Source: Astragalus membranaceus
Lineage: Eukaryota; Streptophyta; Magnoliopsida; Fabales; Fabaceae
Reading direction: 5' to 3'
DNA length: 64,000 nt
NCBI GenBank assembly: GCA_039519185.1
Contig: CM076847.1
Span: 19,279,251-19,343,250, forward strand
The stretch's first letter is position 1; the number at the start of each line of letters is the position of its first letter. Position numbers and translations under genes: made by a program. Of the stretch, positions 9,726 to 21,900 are shown piece by piece. The notes beneath the pieces were generated by a model. The model had not been told where the DNA came from and ran no database searches. It saw nothing but the letters and a program-made list of their open reading frames with translations.

Positions 9726-10787
9726 TGTAACATCCCCAATTTAGCTATTTTCGTTAAATTAAAATTAGCAGGAGGTTATAGATAATTAATTAGCTATTCT
9801 AAGTAAGTTAGCATAATTAATTAGTTATGAGATGGTTGTCATGGTTAAATAAATGAATTATGCGTTGGATTGCTAAATGATATGGATTATTGATTGATTG
9901 TTGAGTAAATTGAAGTTAAGTAGGAAATTAGAGTGCAGGGGTAAAAGGGTCATTTCACATGATTAATACAACATCCACAGCTGATTCATTTAACCCTCCC
10001 TCACTTCCACAAAAAACACACACACCCTCATTCAGCCCTCATATTTAGAAACAGAAAAATAGAGAGTTGAGAGGGAGAGGAAATACGAGAGAGAGAAGGA
10101 GAAGAGAAGAGGGGAAGCCCAACAATCCTTGAAGCATGTTTCTATTTTTAACATCATTAAAGTCAGCTTTTCACGCTCTATCTTCTGATATAAACATTAT
10201 CCTCAACACCCTTCTCCATCACAATTTACCATTCAAGAGCATTTCAACCTCAACTTGACCAAAATTGAGTTTTGAACTTTGCATGTAGTGGCTGAGGTTT
10301 GATAATCAGTTGTTGAAGTATTTTCCACAAGCCACATTCTGTTTCCAGTCCATTTGGGGTAGTGATTGGAGCTTTGAGCTAGTTGGGTTCTAATTTTAGG
10401 AGTACTGGGGTGCTAGGAACTTGTTTCGGGAAGTTACGGTTTTCGGTTCAAGAAGCTTGGTTGTGGTGTGCGATTTTCATCGCAAGAGGTGAGTTCTATA
10501 CTTGCTTAGGGTTTTCATTTTAATTGTGTCAACCTTACATGTGACTGAAAATATGTTTTGGTTCTTCGTTTCGTTCGATTTCGTTGAAAGCCGTTGTTTT
10601 GCCAAAACCGTAATTGTGAAAATGTATTACGTTATGAATGTTTGAATGATTGAAATGGGATGATTTGATGATATGTATGATGATTGTTGTTGCTGAACGA
10701 TATGTTGTTATGTTTGGGTATCGATCGGAATAAGTTTCGGAATCGATCGGAATGCGAATTTCACACGAAAACAGGATTTTTAGAAAT

Positions 10788-10910
10788 GCTGATAAGTCAG
10801 CACGACCCGTGCTGATCTTTCTGTCCTAGATTTTAAATGCTGATAAGTCAGCACGACCCGTGCTGATTTTGGCACGACCCGTGCTGATCTTTCTGTCCCA
10901 GATTTTAAAA
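10788..10910 (+). repeat. hairpin repeats TCAGCACGACCCGTGCTGA in family B LTR
   Basis: The 19-bp word is a perfect 8-bp inverted repeat around ACC. Here two full copies are followed by a half copy (GGCACGACCCGTGCTGA). The same block is at 61265-61382 and, decayed, at 58355-58485, so it is a fixed part of this LTR family. Confidence 0.75.
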
Positions 10911-11319
10911 TGTGTCCAAAGCCTTCCTAATTGATTCCAAAACCCATTGTAATCCTTCCCCAACCCTATGTGTTGATGTTGATTGTGATTATGTTACGTT
11001 TTGTTGATATGATGAGGATGTTCTATGTTACGTTAATAAAAATGTCATGAAAGGATAAAACGGACTAAAATGTCGCTTGAGGTCCAGGTCCAGGTTATGC
11101 TATAGAGATGGCCCAATGCGGGTGTATTTATGTAAATTATTGTAATAGAGGTCTAGGGTGACGACCCTAATAAAGAGGTTAGTGTACTAGGAGAGGGGAA
11201 GTCATGAGCCCTATGAACCTAGGCCCATATGGATCCGTTCGATAGAAAATGGTCAGTGGAATGAGTTCACCGGGAATAGAAAATGGTTCTCGGTGATATG
11301 CTAAACAATGTAAGAAGAG

Positions 11320-11443
11320 GATTCACGTAGTCGCTTATTAGGGCTACGAGTTAAAAAGAGGCATAGAGGTTTCACGTAGTCGCTTATTAGGGCTACGAGT
11401 TAAAATGATGCCTAAAGAGGCATAGAGGTTTCACGTAGTCGCT
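11320..11443 (+). repeat. short tandem repeats CACGTAGTCGCTTATTAGGG
   Basis: The phrase CACGTAGTCGCTTATTAGGG plus 'ctacgagttaaa' occurs twice and begins a third time at the truncation point. The equivalents at 58980-59062 and 61925-62010 have two copies. The break to LARD sequence lies inside the third copy, at a 'ttagt' microhomology. Confidence 0.65.
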
Positions 11444-13357
11444 TGTTAGTACCATGAGGACGAGATGTATATAGAAACAAGTTACTCGTTCTATGGTGAT
11501 TTTTTATTTTCTAGCAAAATATAATGCCTATGATGACAGATATGTATGAAAAATGCGAATGCATAAAGAAATAAATGTTTGATTCTAATGCAATTATTTT
11601 CGTTTTCCGAGAGGTAGTGCAACATGTATGCAGACTCTTATTTTTGATTTATTGGATGACAAATGATACAATTATAATGAAATGATTTTTTTTTGTTTTA
11701 TTTGGGAAATGACACATGAATATGGAATTGTTGCATTTAAACTAGGATGACCACATGAGGGAAATGATGTATGAATGTTATGTTTTTTTTTTATGTAATT
11801 CAAGACTTTATGAATGATGTGGTACCTACACTGTGTGATCATGACTTTGAATGATTATGAACGAATGTCGGTGCCTATGATGCTATTGCCTTTTTTTTGT
11901 GTGCGAGTAAACAAAATGCATGACACTCGCAGCGACCTTTTTTTTAATGCGTGGAAAAGAGTAATGAACATAACCTTTATATAATATGGGGGTAATATTC
12001 TTTTGGTGTACGGATATGCGAGATGAATGCAATTTTGAAAAAAAATGATACCTTCGCGATGCATGATAGTGCAATAACAATGAAATGCTTATGGAGGAGT
12101 GATTTTAGTATGAATGAATGGTGATTTTTTGTGTGTTTTCTTTGAATAAAGTATAATGCATGAACATATGGACGTTTGTTGTACATGAGCAACAATGGAG
12201 ATGAATGAAATGCGTGATGGTTTATCCCTTTTTTTTTATGCTTCAACTAAAATAAAAAGCTAACAAAATGCTATTGGGTGATGAATGATGCAATAATGGA
12301 GAAATTTATAATTTTTGTTTTGACGCATGTTGAAGGACTGATGCATTTGAGATGGATAGGAATAAATGACTTTTGTCCTTGTTTTTTATGATGCATGAAG
12401 ATGATGCATTTAAAAATAAATTTTTATAATAGCAATGCGATGTATGAGTATGAGAGATGATGCAACTAGGATAAAATGATGCATGTATGGAGAAATTGCG
12501 CATTTGGACTATGATGACAATATGAGCGAAATGTTATTGAATGTCTCATGCAATTTGTAATAATGATGTTGCAAATGACAAGATGCCTACACTATTTGAT
12601 GATTTTTTCGATATTTATGAATTATGAATATATGATGAATGGTACGGTGGGGAAATGGCAATGTGATGCATATGATGAAAAAATGATCTTATTTTATGAT
12701 AATTTTTGTATGATGAATGAAAGGAATGATGTCGTCTCGTATGCATGCAAATGAAGGAAGCATGAAATTTTTTTTGAGTGATTTTAATTTTGGAGAAAAA
12801 CTAACCAGATTGATAGAGAGGGTAAGTATAGTGCCCCTGTGTCCTAGGTGGGTCATGTCTAAATTGGGATTTTCAACATGATCTAGGGTCACTTATGTGA
12901 TCAATCTCTCAGGTGGCTCTATTCACTTCCTCACAAAGGTCTCTAGAGCTAAAATCCCCTTCATGATATGATCCACAACGATAGCGAGCTACCTGGTGTG
13001 GGATACCATGAAAGAGCGTACTCTGGTTGAGACTTTCATGAGAGTCAGACAAATAGAATCCAGAATGACTGTCACTAATAATCTCCACTCGTCCTAAGTT
13101 ATTTGCAGACCCGGGTATAGGGCCCCACTCAAAGGTGTGTGCAAAAGTGTAAGTGAGGTATGTGATGAGCGCAAAATACCTAAACTAACCAAGCTGGAAC
13201 AGATATACAACAATAGTAACAAAAGAGTCATCTACCCTAAGGTTCAATAATATAAGAAATGCTAATAAATAAATAAAATAAGCATAAGGGTAAAAACAAA
13301 ATATAAAATTAACAAATACTTACACATTTAGTTAACTAGGCTTGACTCTCTTAATAT
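11444..13357 (-). mobile_element. second LARD internal region, truncated
   Basis: Near-identical to 21651-23565 (about nine substitutions by eye in 1.9 kb) and at a constant offset of about 10.2 kb. It is the PBS-proximal part of a second internal region of the same non-coding element. No frame encodes a recognisable protein. The stretch is rich in 'atgatg' and 'gatgcatg' words. Its PBS-proximal end (12880-13150) resembles the Ogre leader. Confidence 0.82.
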
Positions 13358-13378
13358 GTCCCCAGTGAAGTCGCCAGC
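13358..13378 (-). promoter_or_regulatory. LARD primer-binding site (tRNA-Arg type)
   Basis: On the minus strand, GCTGGCGACTTCACTGGGGA directly follows the LTR terminus (...GGTCGCTACA). TGGCGACTYCACTGGGGA is the Ogre-type primer-binding site, reported as complementary to tRNA-Arg. Confidence 0.8.
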
Positions 13379-14339
13379 TGTAGCGACCGAAAAATCCGGA
13401 GGAGGGATTCTTCGAAGTTCTTGAAATGAAGCCGCCACCAAAGTTTAGTTTAAGGGCAAACATTGGAAAATCCCTATTGAGTGGATACGGAGGTTTTGCG
13501 GACCAGGTTTAGGCTCGGGAGTCGTTTATGTGTAGGGAAGGTATTAGCACCCTACGACATCCTTCCTAAGGAAGGTTACCTTTTAACTAAATGTGTAAAC
13601 ACTTATTAATTCAAAAATAATTATTTACCCTTATAATAATAAAAAAAAGAGTCACTAAACGGTTAATTATTTTTTGTACTTTTGGAGAAAAATGAGAGAA
13701 ATGAATTAAAAGAGAAAAAAAAAGGTTTTTTATTAATGCAATTGACAGAGGTCGGCCGCCCTCTGGTCCTACGTATCTCCTGGTAGAGAATCAAATCGCA
13801 CGTAGTTCTTGGTAGAAAATATTTGTGTGTTGGTGTTTTTTATTTATTTTCGAAATTGGGAGATATATTCGTGACGACCAAACAAGTAAACACAGAGTGG
13901 TCGTCACCCATAGGCCGTTTTGAAAACTAAAGCCATCAACGGTCAAACGAGCTAAGCTCAGAGTGGCCGTTAGTAATAAACCATTTTTTATTTTCGGGAA
14001 GACATTTATTCGTTACTCGGAAAAAAAATAGGTTTGTGAAAGAAAATATTTATTTGTAGAAAAGAAATTTTAAAAAAAAAGGAAAAAGAAGGAAAAGGGT
14101 GTGGGTATTTAAAAAGGGGTGTGAAAAGGAGCAAGATATTGTATTTTTAAAAAGGAGGTGCGAAAAGCGAGCCCAGCTCGTTTTTTGTAGGCTGGGCTGC
14201 AAAAAAAGGAATGGGCCGTAAGGAGGGGGTGTACGCAGCAGAACATGAGGGGTGGAGATCAATATGATTTTTTTTTAAAAATGGGAGGGTGCATTACGAA
14301 GCCTGGGGGGTGCGATTAGTGGCACCGTAAAAAAAAGTT

Positions 14340-15450
14340 AACAAAAACAAACACACATTGAGAGCCCAAAAGTCCAAAACACATACAATCTCAGCCCTAA
14401 TCTTAACCCTAATTCCCCTTTACTCTCACACTCTCCCAGCGCCGCATCTCATTTCCTAAGAGAGAGAGGGTGAGAAATTTCCGGAGAGAGAGAAAGAAGA
14501 ATGGTGGAGAAAGAGAAGGGAAAGAGGGACGAAGGAGAAGGAGGGACGAACGAAGGCTCCGCCGGCATCGATGACGGCGAGGAAAGAGAGAGGGACAGTG
14601 ACGACGGTTTCGGTGAGAGAGGAACGAAGGTGGGGAACGACGGCCACGGGTTCTCGAATATGGTGTTGATGGCGAGACGACACCGGAGAGGAACCGTGGT
14701 AACGGTACCGGCGATGGCGAGGAGAGGAGGAACGGCGAACGATGGGGGTCACGGAGAGAGGTTCACGGTGGTGTGGTTGACGGTGGGGGAGGAGAGAGAC
14801 GACAAAGGGGGGTTCGGTTAGTTGAGATGATGATGGTGAGTGGCTTTACAGTGGTTGGAGGTGTTCGCTGTTGGTGGTTTTATAGCGCGTAGGTGGTTGT
14901 GGGTGGTGAGTCCGTGGTGACTCTGGGGGTGGAGGGCCGTGAGTCACTGAGGGTCTTTGGTGGTGGTTCCGCGGAGAAGAGGGAGCGCGTGAAGGGGTGA
15001 TGAGAGAGGGGGCGGTTCACAGTGGTGGTGTGAAGGTGGCTGCTCGCGGTGGTGCGAGGTGTGAAGGTTCTCACCCTTATTTTGATTTTTTCTCTGTTAT
15101 CCGTGTTCCCCTCCCCTCCTTTATTTTGATTCTGTGTTTCTAATTGCTTCTGTTTTTCTTCTGTCTCCCCCCTCTTTTACTGTTACAGGTTGCTGGTTTT
15201 TATAGAGGATCCCCCATTGTGTTGTTATGCTTTTGCAAAGAATCAGAGTAGTGGAGCAGAGGAGGTTAATGGAGCAGAGGAGCAGCAGCAAGCCTGCAAA
15301 GCTGTTCTGATGGGGCAAATTGGGAAAGTGACAAAGGAGCAAGAAGAAATTAGCATTGGCTTAATTCTTCAAATGGCAGCAGCATTGCTGTCCCTAGCAG
15401 CAGGGGCGCCCCTGCCCTTTATTTTATTTTATTTTATTTTGATTTAAATT
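14340..15450 (+). other. gene-like GC-rich segment inside the LARD LTR
   Basis: Against AT-rich LTR sequence, this block reads on the plus strand like a plant transcript. It has AGCCCTAATCTTAACCCTAA motifs, a CT-rich stretch, GC-rich G/E/R/D-coding sequence with a 106-residue open frame (14501-14821), then a pyrimidine tract ending TTACTGTTACAG like a splice acceptor (about 15188). The same block is in the other LTR (24550-25640), but with indels and a different open frame, so the frame is not under constraint. I recognise no domain. It may be a captured gene fragment or simply U5/R sequence of this family. Confidence 0.4.
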
Positions 15451-15629
15451 TTTGTACTTTCTTGTATTTAATTTTTGTCTACACATGTGTACTATAGTTG
15501 ACTTCTTTATTTGTAAAAAAACTGATTATAGTAATAATAATAAAAAAGTAATTATTCAAATCTGATTTTTTTTATTACATTTTCTTATTAAACTAATACC
15601 TATAAAAATAAAATAACGAGAACTAAGAT

Positions 15630-15810
15630 GAGCACCCGTATACGACGAGAAGTGAAAACGCGTGCGCAAAGAGAGTAACGACACGCACACGATTAGGAAT
15701 GACACGCGTATGTGGTTAGAAATAACATGTGCACACAATAATGCAAAAACGTTAAGACTAACGCGTGTACGCGACTAAAAATAATACATGTGCACCATGG
15801 AACATGTTTT
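15630..15810 (-). repeat. degenerate ACGCGTGTACGCGA repeats in LARD U3
   Basis: Variants of ACGCGTGTACGCGAC and ACATGTGCAC recur about every 30 bp (for example near 15655, 15685, 15705, 15730, 15760 and 15785). The same array is at 25860-26010. It lies within about 300 bp of the LTR's U3 end, where enhancer repeats are usual. Confidence 0.55.
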
Positions 15811-15925
15811 TGGGATCTTTCGAAAATGAAACGAGAAATCGATTAAAATCAAATGTCTACAAGATTATTATTATTTTAGAAAAACAAATCGCAATTAATC
15901 TAACGGACAAAATTAGGGTATGACA

Positions 15926-15942
15926 GCTGCCCCTCTTTATTT
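15926..15942 (-). promoter_or_regulatory. LARD polypurine tract
   Basis: On the minus strand AAATAAAGAGGGGCAGC directly precedes the LTR start TGTCATACCC. Ogre at 30381 has the same tract, AGAGGGGCAGC. Confidence 0.8.
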
Positions 15943-18900
15943 ATATTTTACTAGGAAGTATGAGGAGTTTCCAAATTTCTTGAGTAAAATAGAAATAAAG
16001 ATAAAAAGACACTAATTTTGTCAAGACTATTTTTTTATTTTATTATTTATTTTTTTTTTTAGAAATTTTTGAAAAATTGGGTTGACATAGAACAAAAGTA
16101 AATAAGGATCACCGGGGATCTGAAGGAGCGCTGGGCTCTGATGGTCTAATTCGCAGTCGATGCTTGGCGCATTGATTGGAGTTATACTGAAGGACCGACG
16201 AGGTCTGAAGGGCATGCCTAAGCCTGATGGACCAATGGGTCTGATGGAGCGCAAACTAGCAACGGTACTAGTAAAACGGTCTGCTTGGGGGGTGGCCTTT
16301 TTCGAGCGGCCATGGGTGGCAAGGTCAGGTCATTGACCTGATTTGCGCACCTCGAAGGACGTGCACTGTATTTTTTAGGCGGACACAGCTAGTCTGAAGG
16401 GCCTGGGGCCGGATGATCCGTCGGTTGCTCGATAACGCGACGTGCGATCTGGATTGAAGGACCATTGTTGGTCTGAAGGAGCGCTTGGGCTCTGAGGGAC
16501 CGCTGGGGGTCTAGAGGGGTACTGAGATTCTGAATTGTGATATGAGACCAGCATTTGGAGTGCTGACTTTGGGGGAACAAAATATTGGGATTGACAGATG
16601 GCGTACTTGCCTAGAACACGCCTAATGAATGCATTTACCTGAGAAGGGAAAAGCTATCTATATTTGGTATGTCTAAAAATGCAATGAATGATGTATGCGT
16701 GCAACATAGGTATGTGAAATGGTAAGTGTTCGATGGGGTGAATGAAGTGTGGCAGATGCTGTGAGTTGAAGTTGATGGGACATGGAGGTTGACGAACAAC
16801 GTGTGTGAATGCAGATAAAGTAGGAATGTGGTCGTGCTGATTGATTTTGGTGGAATGATGAATGTAATGGGATGAGTAATTTTCTCTTTTTGTTTTCTTG
16901 CTTTTTTTCTTAGTATATAAATGGTGTATGAAATGCAAAGTGCGAATGTGATGCAAATGTAACGCTTTGATGCGAACGCCATGGTGAATAAAGGAAAACA
17001 CGTGAACACGAATGCATGGTACAATGATATGATTAGTGATGTAAAAACATTTTTCTTTGGGCAACGAGGAGACTGGCATTCGGCACATCTATCGAAGCAA
17101 ACAATGTCGTGTATGTAATGTGATGAACGTGCAATGATTGGTATCTGATGAGATGATGAATGAAATGGGTATACCATGGGTGTTGAACTTAATGGAATGA
17201 GAAAGTTGACAACGGTGTATGAGATGTGAATGTGACTGTAGTGATTAATTTTTGGTGTGATGATGAATGTAATGGATGGATTTTTCTTTTTGCTTTTTCT
17301 TATTTATTTTGCTTCTTTTCTTGATGCATGCAATGCAAATGTAATTCTTTGATGCAAATGCTATGGTGAATAAAGGAAGCACATGAATGCATAGCAAATG
17401 ATATGATTGGTGATGTAGAAAGCTTTTGGCAACGATGAGACCGGCACTTGACATTTTTATTGAAGCGATACATGTTATGCGTGGCGATGCATGCCCGCAT
17501 ACGCAATGCGTAATGCACAAGAAGCAAAATTGTGTAGGCAAAACAAGTGGAATGTGAATGCATGTACAATACTTGTATGAAAGAGTTGTGATGGGTATAA
17601 TCAGATGCATGGTTTTAATTCTAGAATAACGAGGACATGTATAATGCATGATTTGTTGGTAACAACACTTTTTTGTTTTTGTAAGGATGCAAAAATGTTT
17701 GATGTGAAACGAAACTTTTGATGCTGGAAACAGAGAGCTGAACATTTTGAATTGATCGTTCCTTGGAAGAAAGATTTTTGATGGCTTGGACTTGAACTCT
17801 GGTAAGCTCCAGATTGTCATCTTGAAAAGTGTGGCTTGCAGCAATGTATTAGTACCCCTTCTAGAGATCGAGATGTGTATTTGTGGATGGGTTATCATTT
17901 GGTTATGATGACCCATGATGGCTAAGCTTTCAAGTCTAAGATGTTAACATAGAGGGATTGTCATTATTGTGTGTCTCTCTCTTTGAAGCATTTGCTTAAT
18001 AAATATGAAAAAAGTGTGAATGCAAATGAATGTGTCAGTTGACTTAGGGTTCAAGAAATGTAGGGTATAGTCAAGTGTGACACATGAGTGGAGTGGAGGA
18101 TGAGGTTTATTGGCTCAAACTTATGAGAGATAAGCTTGCCCCAAGGTAAAAATGTTTGACTGCCCCAATTTTGACTTCAAATAGTGGGGAGTGAAACAAT
18201 CTGTCTTTGTCTGGGGAGGACGATGACAACTAAGGATATGCACTGATTGAGGGATTGGAAAATATGCTGGTATTGAGGGTGACAAGTGACTAGGAATGAA
18301 TGGAATGGGAGGTAAAAGGATTCTTTCGGCCCAAGGGATATGATTCCCCGGTCTATAAGAGGACAAGGTTACCCCAATCCATGAAAGATGAGAATTGCCC
18401 CATCTTGAGTGGGATTGTGACAGGGTGCAAAGTTAGAATAATGGTTTGGAAATTGGTCTGGTATGGGTATATGGGTGTAGTATATGAACGAGATGAAAGA
18501 TGAGGGTATTTTGGGGATTCTAAAAAAAATCTCCCTGAGTTTGAGTGGAATGGAGGGTGGGGTATTGCCCCATTTTGATATGATAAGTCAAGTAACTGCC
18601 TTAGTAGGGATTTTTGGTTTTCCTTGGGAAGGAGTCCACAAGCTAAGACAGTCAAGAGTTTTTGGTTCGATGAAAATTCACTTTGTTGATGATCACTGTT
18701 ATCTTCTCTTGATGAACTTCGAGCGTGCAAGCCCTTTTAAGTTTTTTTCTTATTTTCTTTTGTAATAATATTTTTCTCTTTGTTTTTTTTGAGCAAATAA
18801 ATTATTCTGATTATTTTGTCCTATAGTATAAGCTTTGAGAAAAATGGAAGCAACCAATCACTGATCAGAATAGGCCTTAGGATTGTAATATGGCTAATGG

Positions 18901-21900
18901 CTAATGATTCATGAAGGAAATGATTACTTTGCTCCTTAGGATGTTCGGGGTTGGTTGAGACAAAGAATCTTTTATGCACTTCATGGTAGAATTAACCTGT
19001 TTTAGGGTTGTAGTGCATTTGAGGGTTTATGGAGGATAGGGCGCTTAGGCCAAAGGAATTGTTTGAGGGTTTATTTCCGACAATGATCTTTTATATGCTC
19101 GATGGTGTGAAGTGTCAGCTCACAAATTCTACTTTTTGGTTTTCAGGATTTTTGATCCTCTTTTTTTTTAATTTCACTTTTTTGTGATTTTTCTTTTTTC
19201 TTTCGAGCTGAGCGAGCTGTTAAATATGGGATTGATCCTTGTCTAAGGTGTTTGAAAGATTTTTGATTTTTTTGGCTCGAAGTGGGTAGCAAAGGGCATT
19301 TCTCTTTTTTTGGATTTTTGGATATAGGAAAATGGCCAAACTCCAATTCAAATCATGATTGCTTATTTTCTTGAAATTGTAACTATGGGACAAAACTTCA
19401 TTTTAATATATTTGCTTTTCTTTATTTATTATTTTTTTATGCCCTAATTTTTGCTCAGGCCGCTCTTGCGAGTTTTGAACCTAACGGGCTTTTCTTTTTT
19501 TGGATCTCTTTTGTGTTTTTTTTTTACTCAAAGGACTTGCACGAGTGTTTAGAATGCTAGCAAAAAATCTTAGTGATCATTACTCTGCCCCAGTATGGAG
19601 CGTACAAAGTGTTATTCGTGAAATTTCATCACTGGGGGAAAGCGAATGAAATACTCTTGTGGGGACTGGCCCTTTTATGGATGGTTGGGTCTGGTTTTGG
19701 AAATGGCGGAATGACGGGGGTAGGATAACTGACTCAAACAACGGTAAACACACATGTCAGGTTAGTTTATTTTGCAAATGCTTCATGGAGAGTTAACACC
19801 GCTTAAGATAGAACAATTTTAATTGTCAAAACCACACAAGTTAACAAAATAGACATTTAAGCTTCTTGTCACGGGTCTGAGATATATGTTGGCTAATGCC
19901 TTTGGTGGGGTGTGTCGCTTAGGCTAAGGGTCAAGCCTGCAGGAGCAAGGGTTTGAAGATGTGGTCAATGTTGGAGTGACCATGATGGTGAATGAGTCAT
20001 CGGTGAATTCCATTGAAGGGTTAAGTGGGTAGGTGGTTTCCATGAATGTGGTGGGTATGAGTAGGATGTATATGGAGTGAAGGGTGAAGAACTTAATGTT
20101 GGTGAATCAAGTTAGAGTATGACAACATTTTCCAAGGAAAAGGAATCAATTAAAATATATTTTCAAGAAGGCATCGTCTCTCATCAAACAGTGTGTCAAA
20201 AAAAATCTTATGAGTTTCATTTTTTTTTATTTTTGGAAAAAAATTATTTGAATAAAACAGAATGCATGAACATATGGATGTTGTTGTACACAGACAATGA
20301 TGCAGGTAAATGAAATGCGTAATCATACCTTAAGAAAGTGTGTGATTTTTATTTTTATTTTTTACTTATTATCTTTTTTTTTTAAATTTCAACTAGAGTG
20401 AGAGGCTAACAAAACAACAACAAAAAAACTATTGAATGATGAACAATGCAAGAATAGAAGAAAATGAAGCAAATCCTAATTTTGTTTTAATGCATGTGAG
20501 AGGATTAACGCCTTTGAGATGGATGTGAGAGGAATAAATGACTTTTGTTTTTGTTCTTTATGACGCATGAAGGAGCTATTTTTGAGATGCATGAGAATGA
20601 ATGACTTTCGTTTTTGTTTCTTCATGATGCATGAAGAGGAGTAATGAAATAATGAATGAATGTAATTTTTTTTTATAATATCAAGGTGATATTATTTTCT
20701 CATTTTTGGTGTGTGGCTTATGCAAGATGAAGTAAAATAAAAAATAAAAAATATGATATTTTGTTATTTTCTAGATGATGAGATGCATGTTGGTACCATG
20801 ATAATTTTTTTATTTTCTAGTTGAAAGACTAACTATGCTCACGCAACAAGAATAATCAAGTTAAACGCACCTTGTGTCCTAATGCATGAAGGAACACATG
20901 GTGAAAAATGACGAAAATGCAGATGCGAATGCATGAAATGCGTGCATGAATGATCACTTGGAAATGTCAGTTATTCTAAATGATTTTTGGAGACAATGCG
21001 GCACGTGACCGATGCAGAGCCTCTTTCATGTATCAGAATGAAATGCTAAATACGTATCTATGAATGATGCGAAAATGATGACGTAATTTTTGAAATGATG
21101 CATGTTGAAACGGTATATAAACGATGTGTGGATGAAATGGCGTATGGATGATTTAATGAAACAACAGTTTTTGGATGAGTGAAAAGGTGCGTGAATGCTA
21201 TGCATTTTATGATGTTGCAAATGATGAAATGCCTATATTATTTGATGATGGAAATGCATGCAAAATGAGATATTCGATCAAATTTTTTTTTTATTGTGAT
21301 CATGTTTTTTTATTCTTTTCTTTTTCGCGAAAAGAAAGAAAAATGCAATGTATGAATGAACGAATAATGCTGCCTGATACAGATGCGAGGAATGTGAATG
21401 AATGATCGCTTGAAAAGATTGACTATCCGAAACGATTTTTCGGACGCAATGCAATATGATGATGAATAATGCAAGAAAGTGGCATCATTTTATTATTTTT
21501 CTTTTATTTTGCATGTCAGATGACTAATGCATTTTTATTTTTCTATGCATGAAGAGGAGTAACGAATATAGTATATTTTTGAGTATGCAAGATGATGAAA
21601 GTTGGACAACTATGTAGCGTCTTTATTTTTTTTTTGGAGGATGATATGCATGTTAGTACCATGAGAACGAGATGTATATAGAAACAAGTTACTCGTTCTA
21701 TGGTGATTTTTTATTTTCTAGCAAAATATAATGCCTATGATGACAGATATGTATGAAAAATGCGAATGCATAAAGAAATAAATGTTTGATTCTAATGCAA
21801 TTATTTTCGTTTTCCGAGAGGTAGTGCAACATGTATGCAGACTCTTATTTTTAATTTATTGGATGACAAATGATACAATTATAATGAAATGATTTTTTTT

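Larger units (their letters stand above)
9726..11443 (+). repeat. family B LTR, truncated (copy 1)
   Basis: It begins TGTAACATCCCCAATTTAGC, as do the LTRs at 57299 and 60173, and is collinear with them up to about position 59020. It stops at 11443 in the middle of a short repeat, where LARD sequence begins. The missing 3' end of the LTR reappears in part at 28090-28153. Non-coding. Confidence 0.82.
13379..15925 (-). repeat. LARD LTR (shared by two tandem internal regions)
   Basis: The LTR is 2547 bp, read on the minus strand from TGTCATACCCTAATTTTGTC to ...GGTCGCTACA. A PBS lies on its low side and a polypurine tract on its high side, so it serves as the 3' LTR of one unit and the 5' LTR of the next. 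It differs from the copy at 23587-26133 by about 25 substitutions and a few indels (about 1%, by eye). It includes a GC-rich block (14500-15070) and an ACGCGTGT-rich block (15630-15800). Confidence 0.85.

Noticed and set aside
11977..12246. His/Ser-rich frame repeated identically at 22185-22454
   Set aside because: Identity simply reflects the recent tandem duplication; composition follows from 'atgaatgatg' repeats and no domain is visible.
14501..14821. 106-residue G/E/R-rich plus-strand frame in the LARD LTR
   Set aside because: The second LTR copy has a different, shifted frame, so the reading frame is not conserved.
16635..17916. Long minus-strand frames rich in His, Ile and Thr in the LARD interior
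   Set aside because: They overlap in two frames, lack domains and mirror the low-complexity ATG-rich composition.
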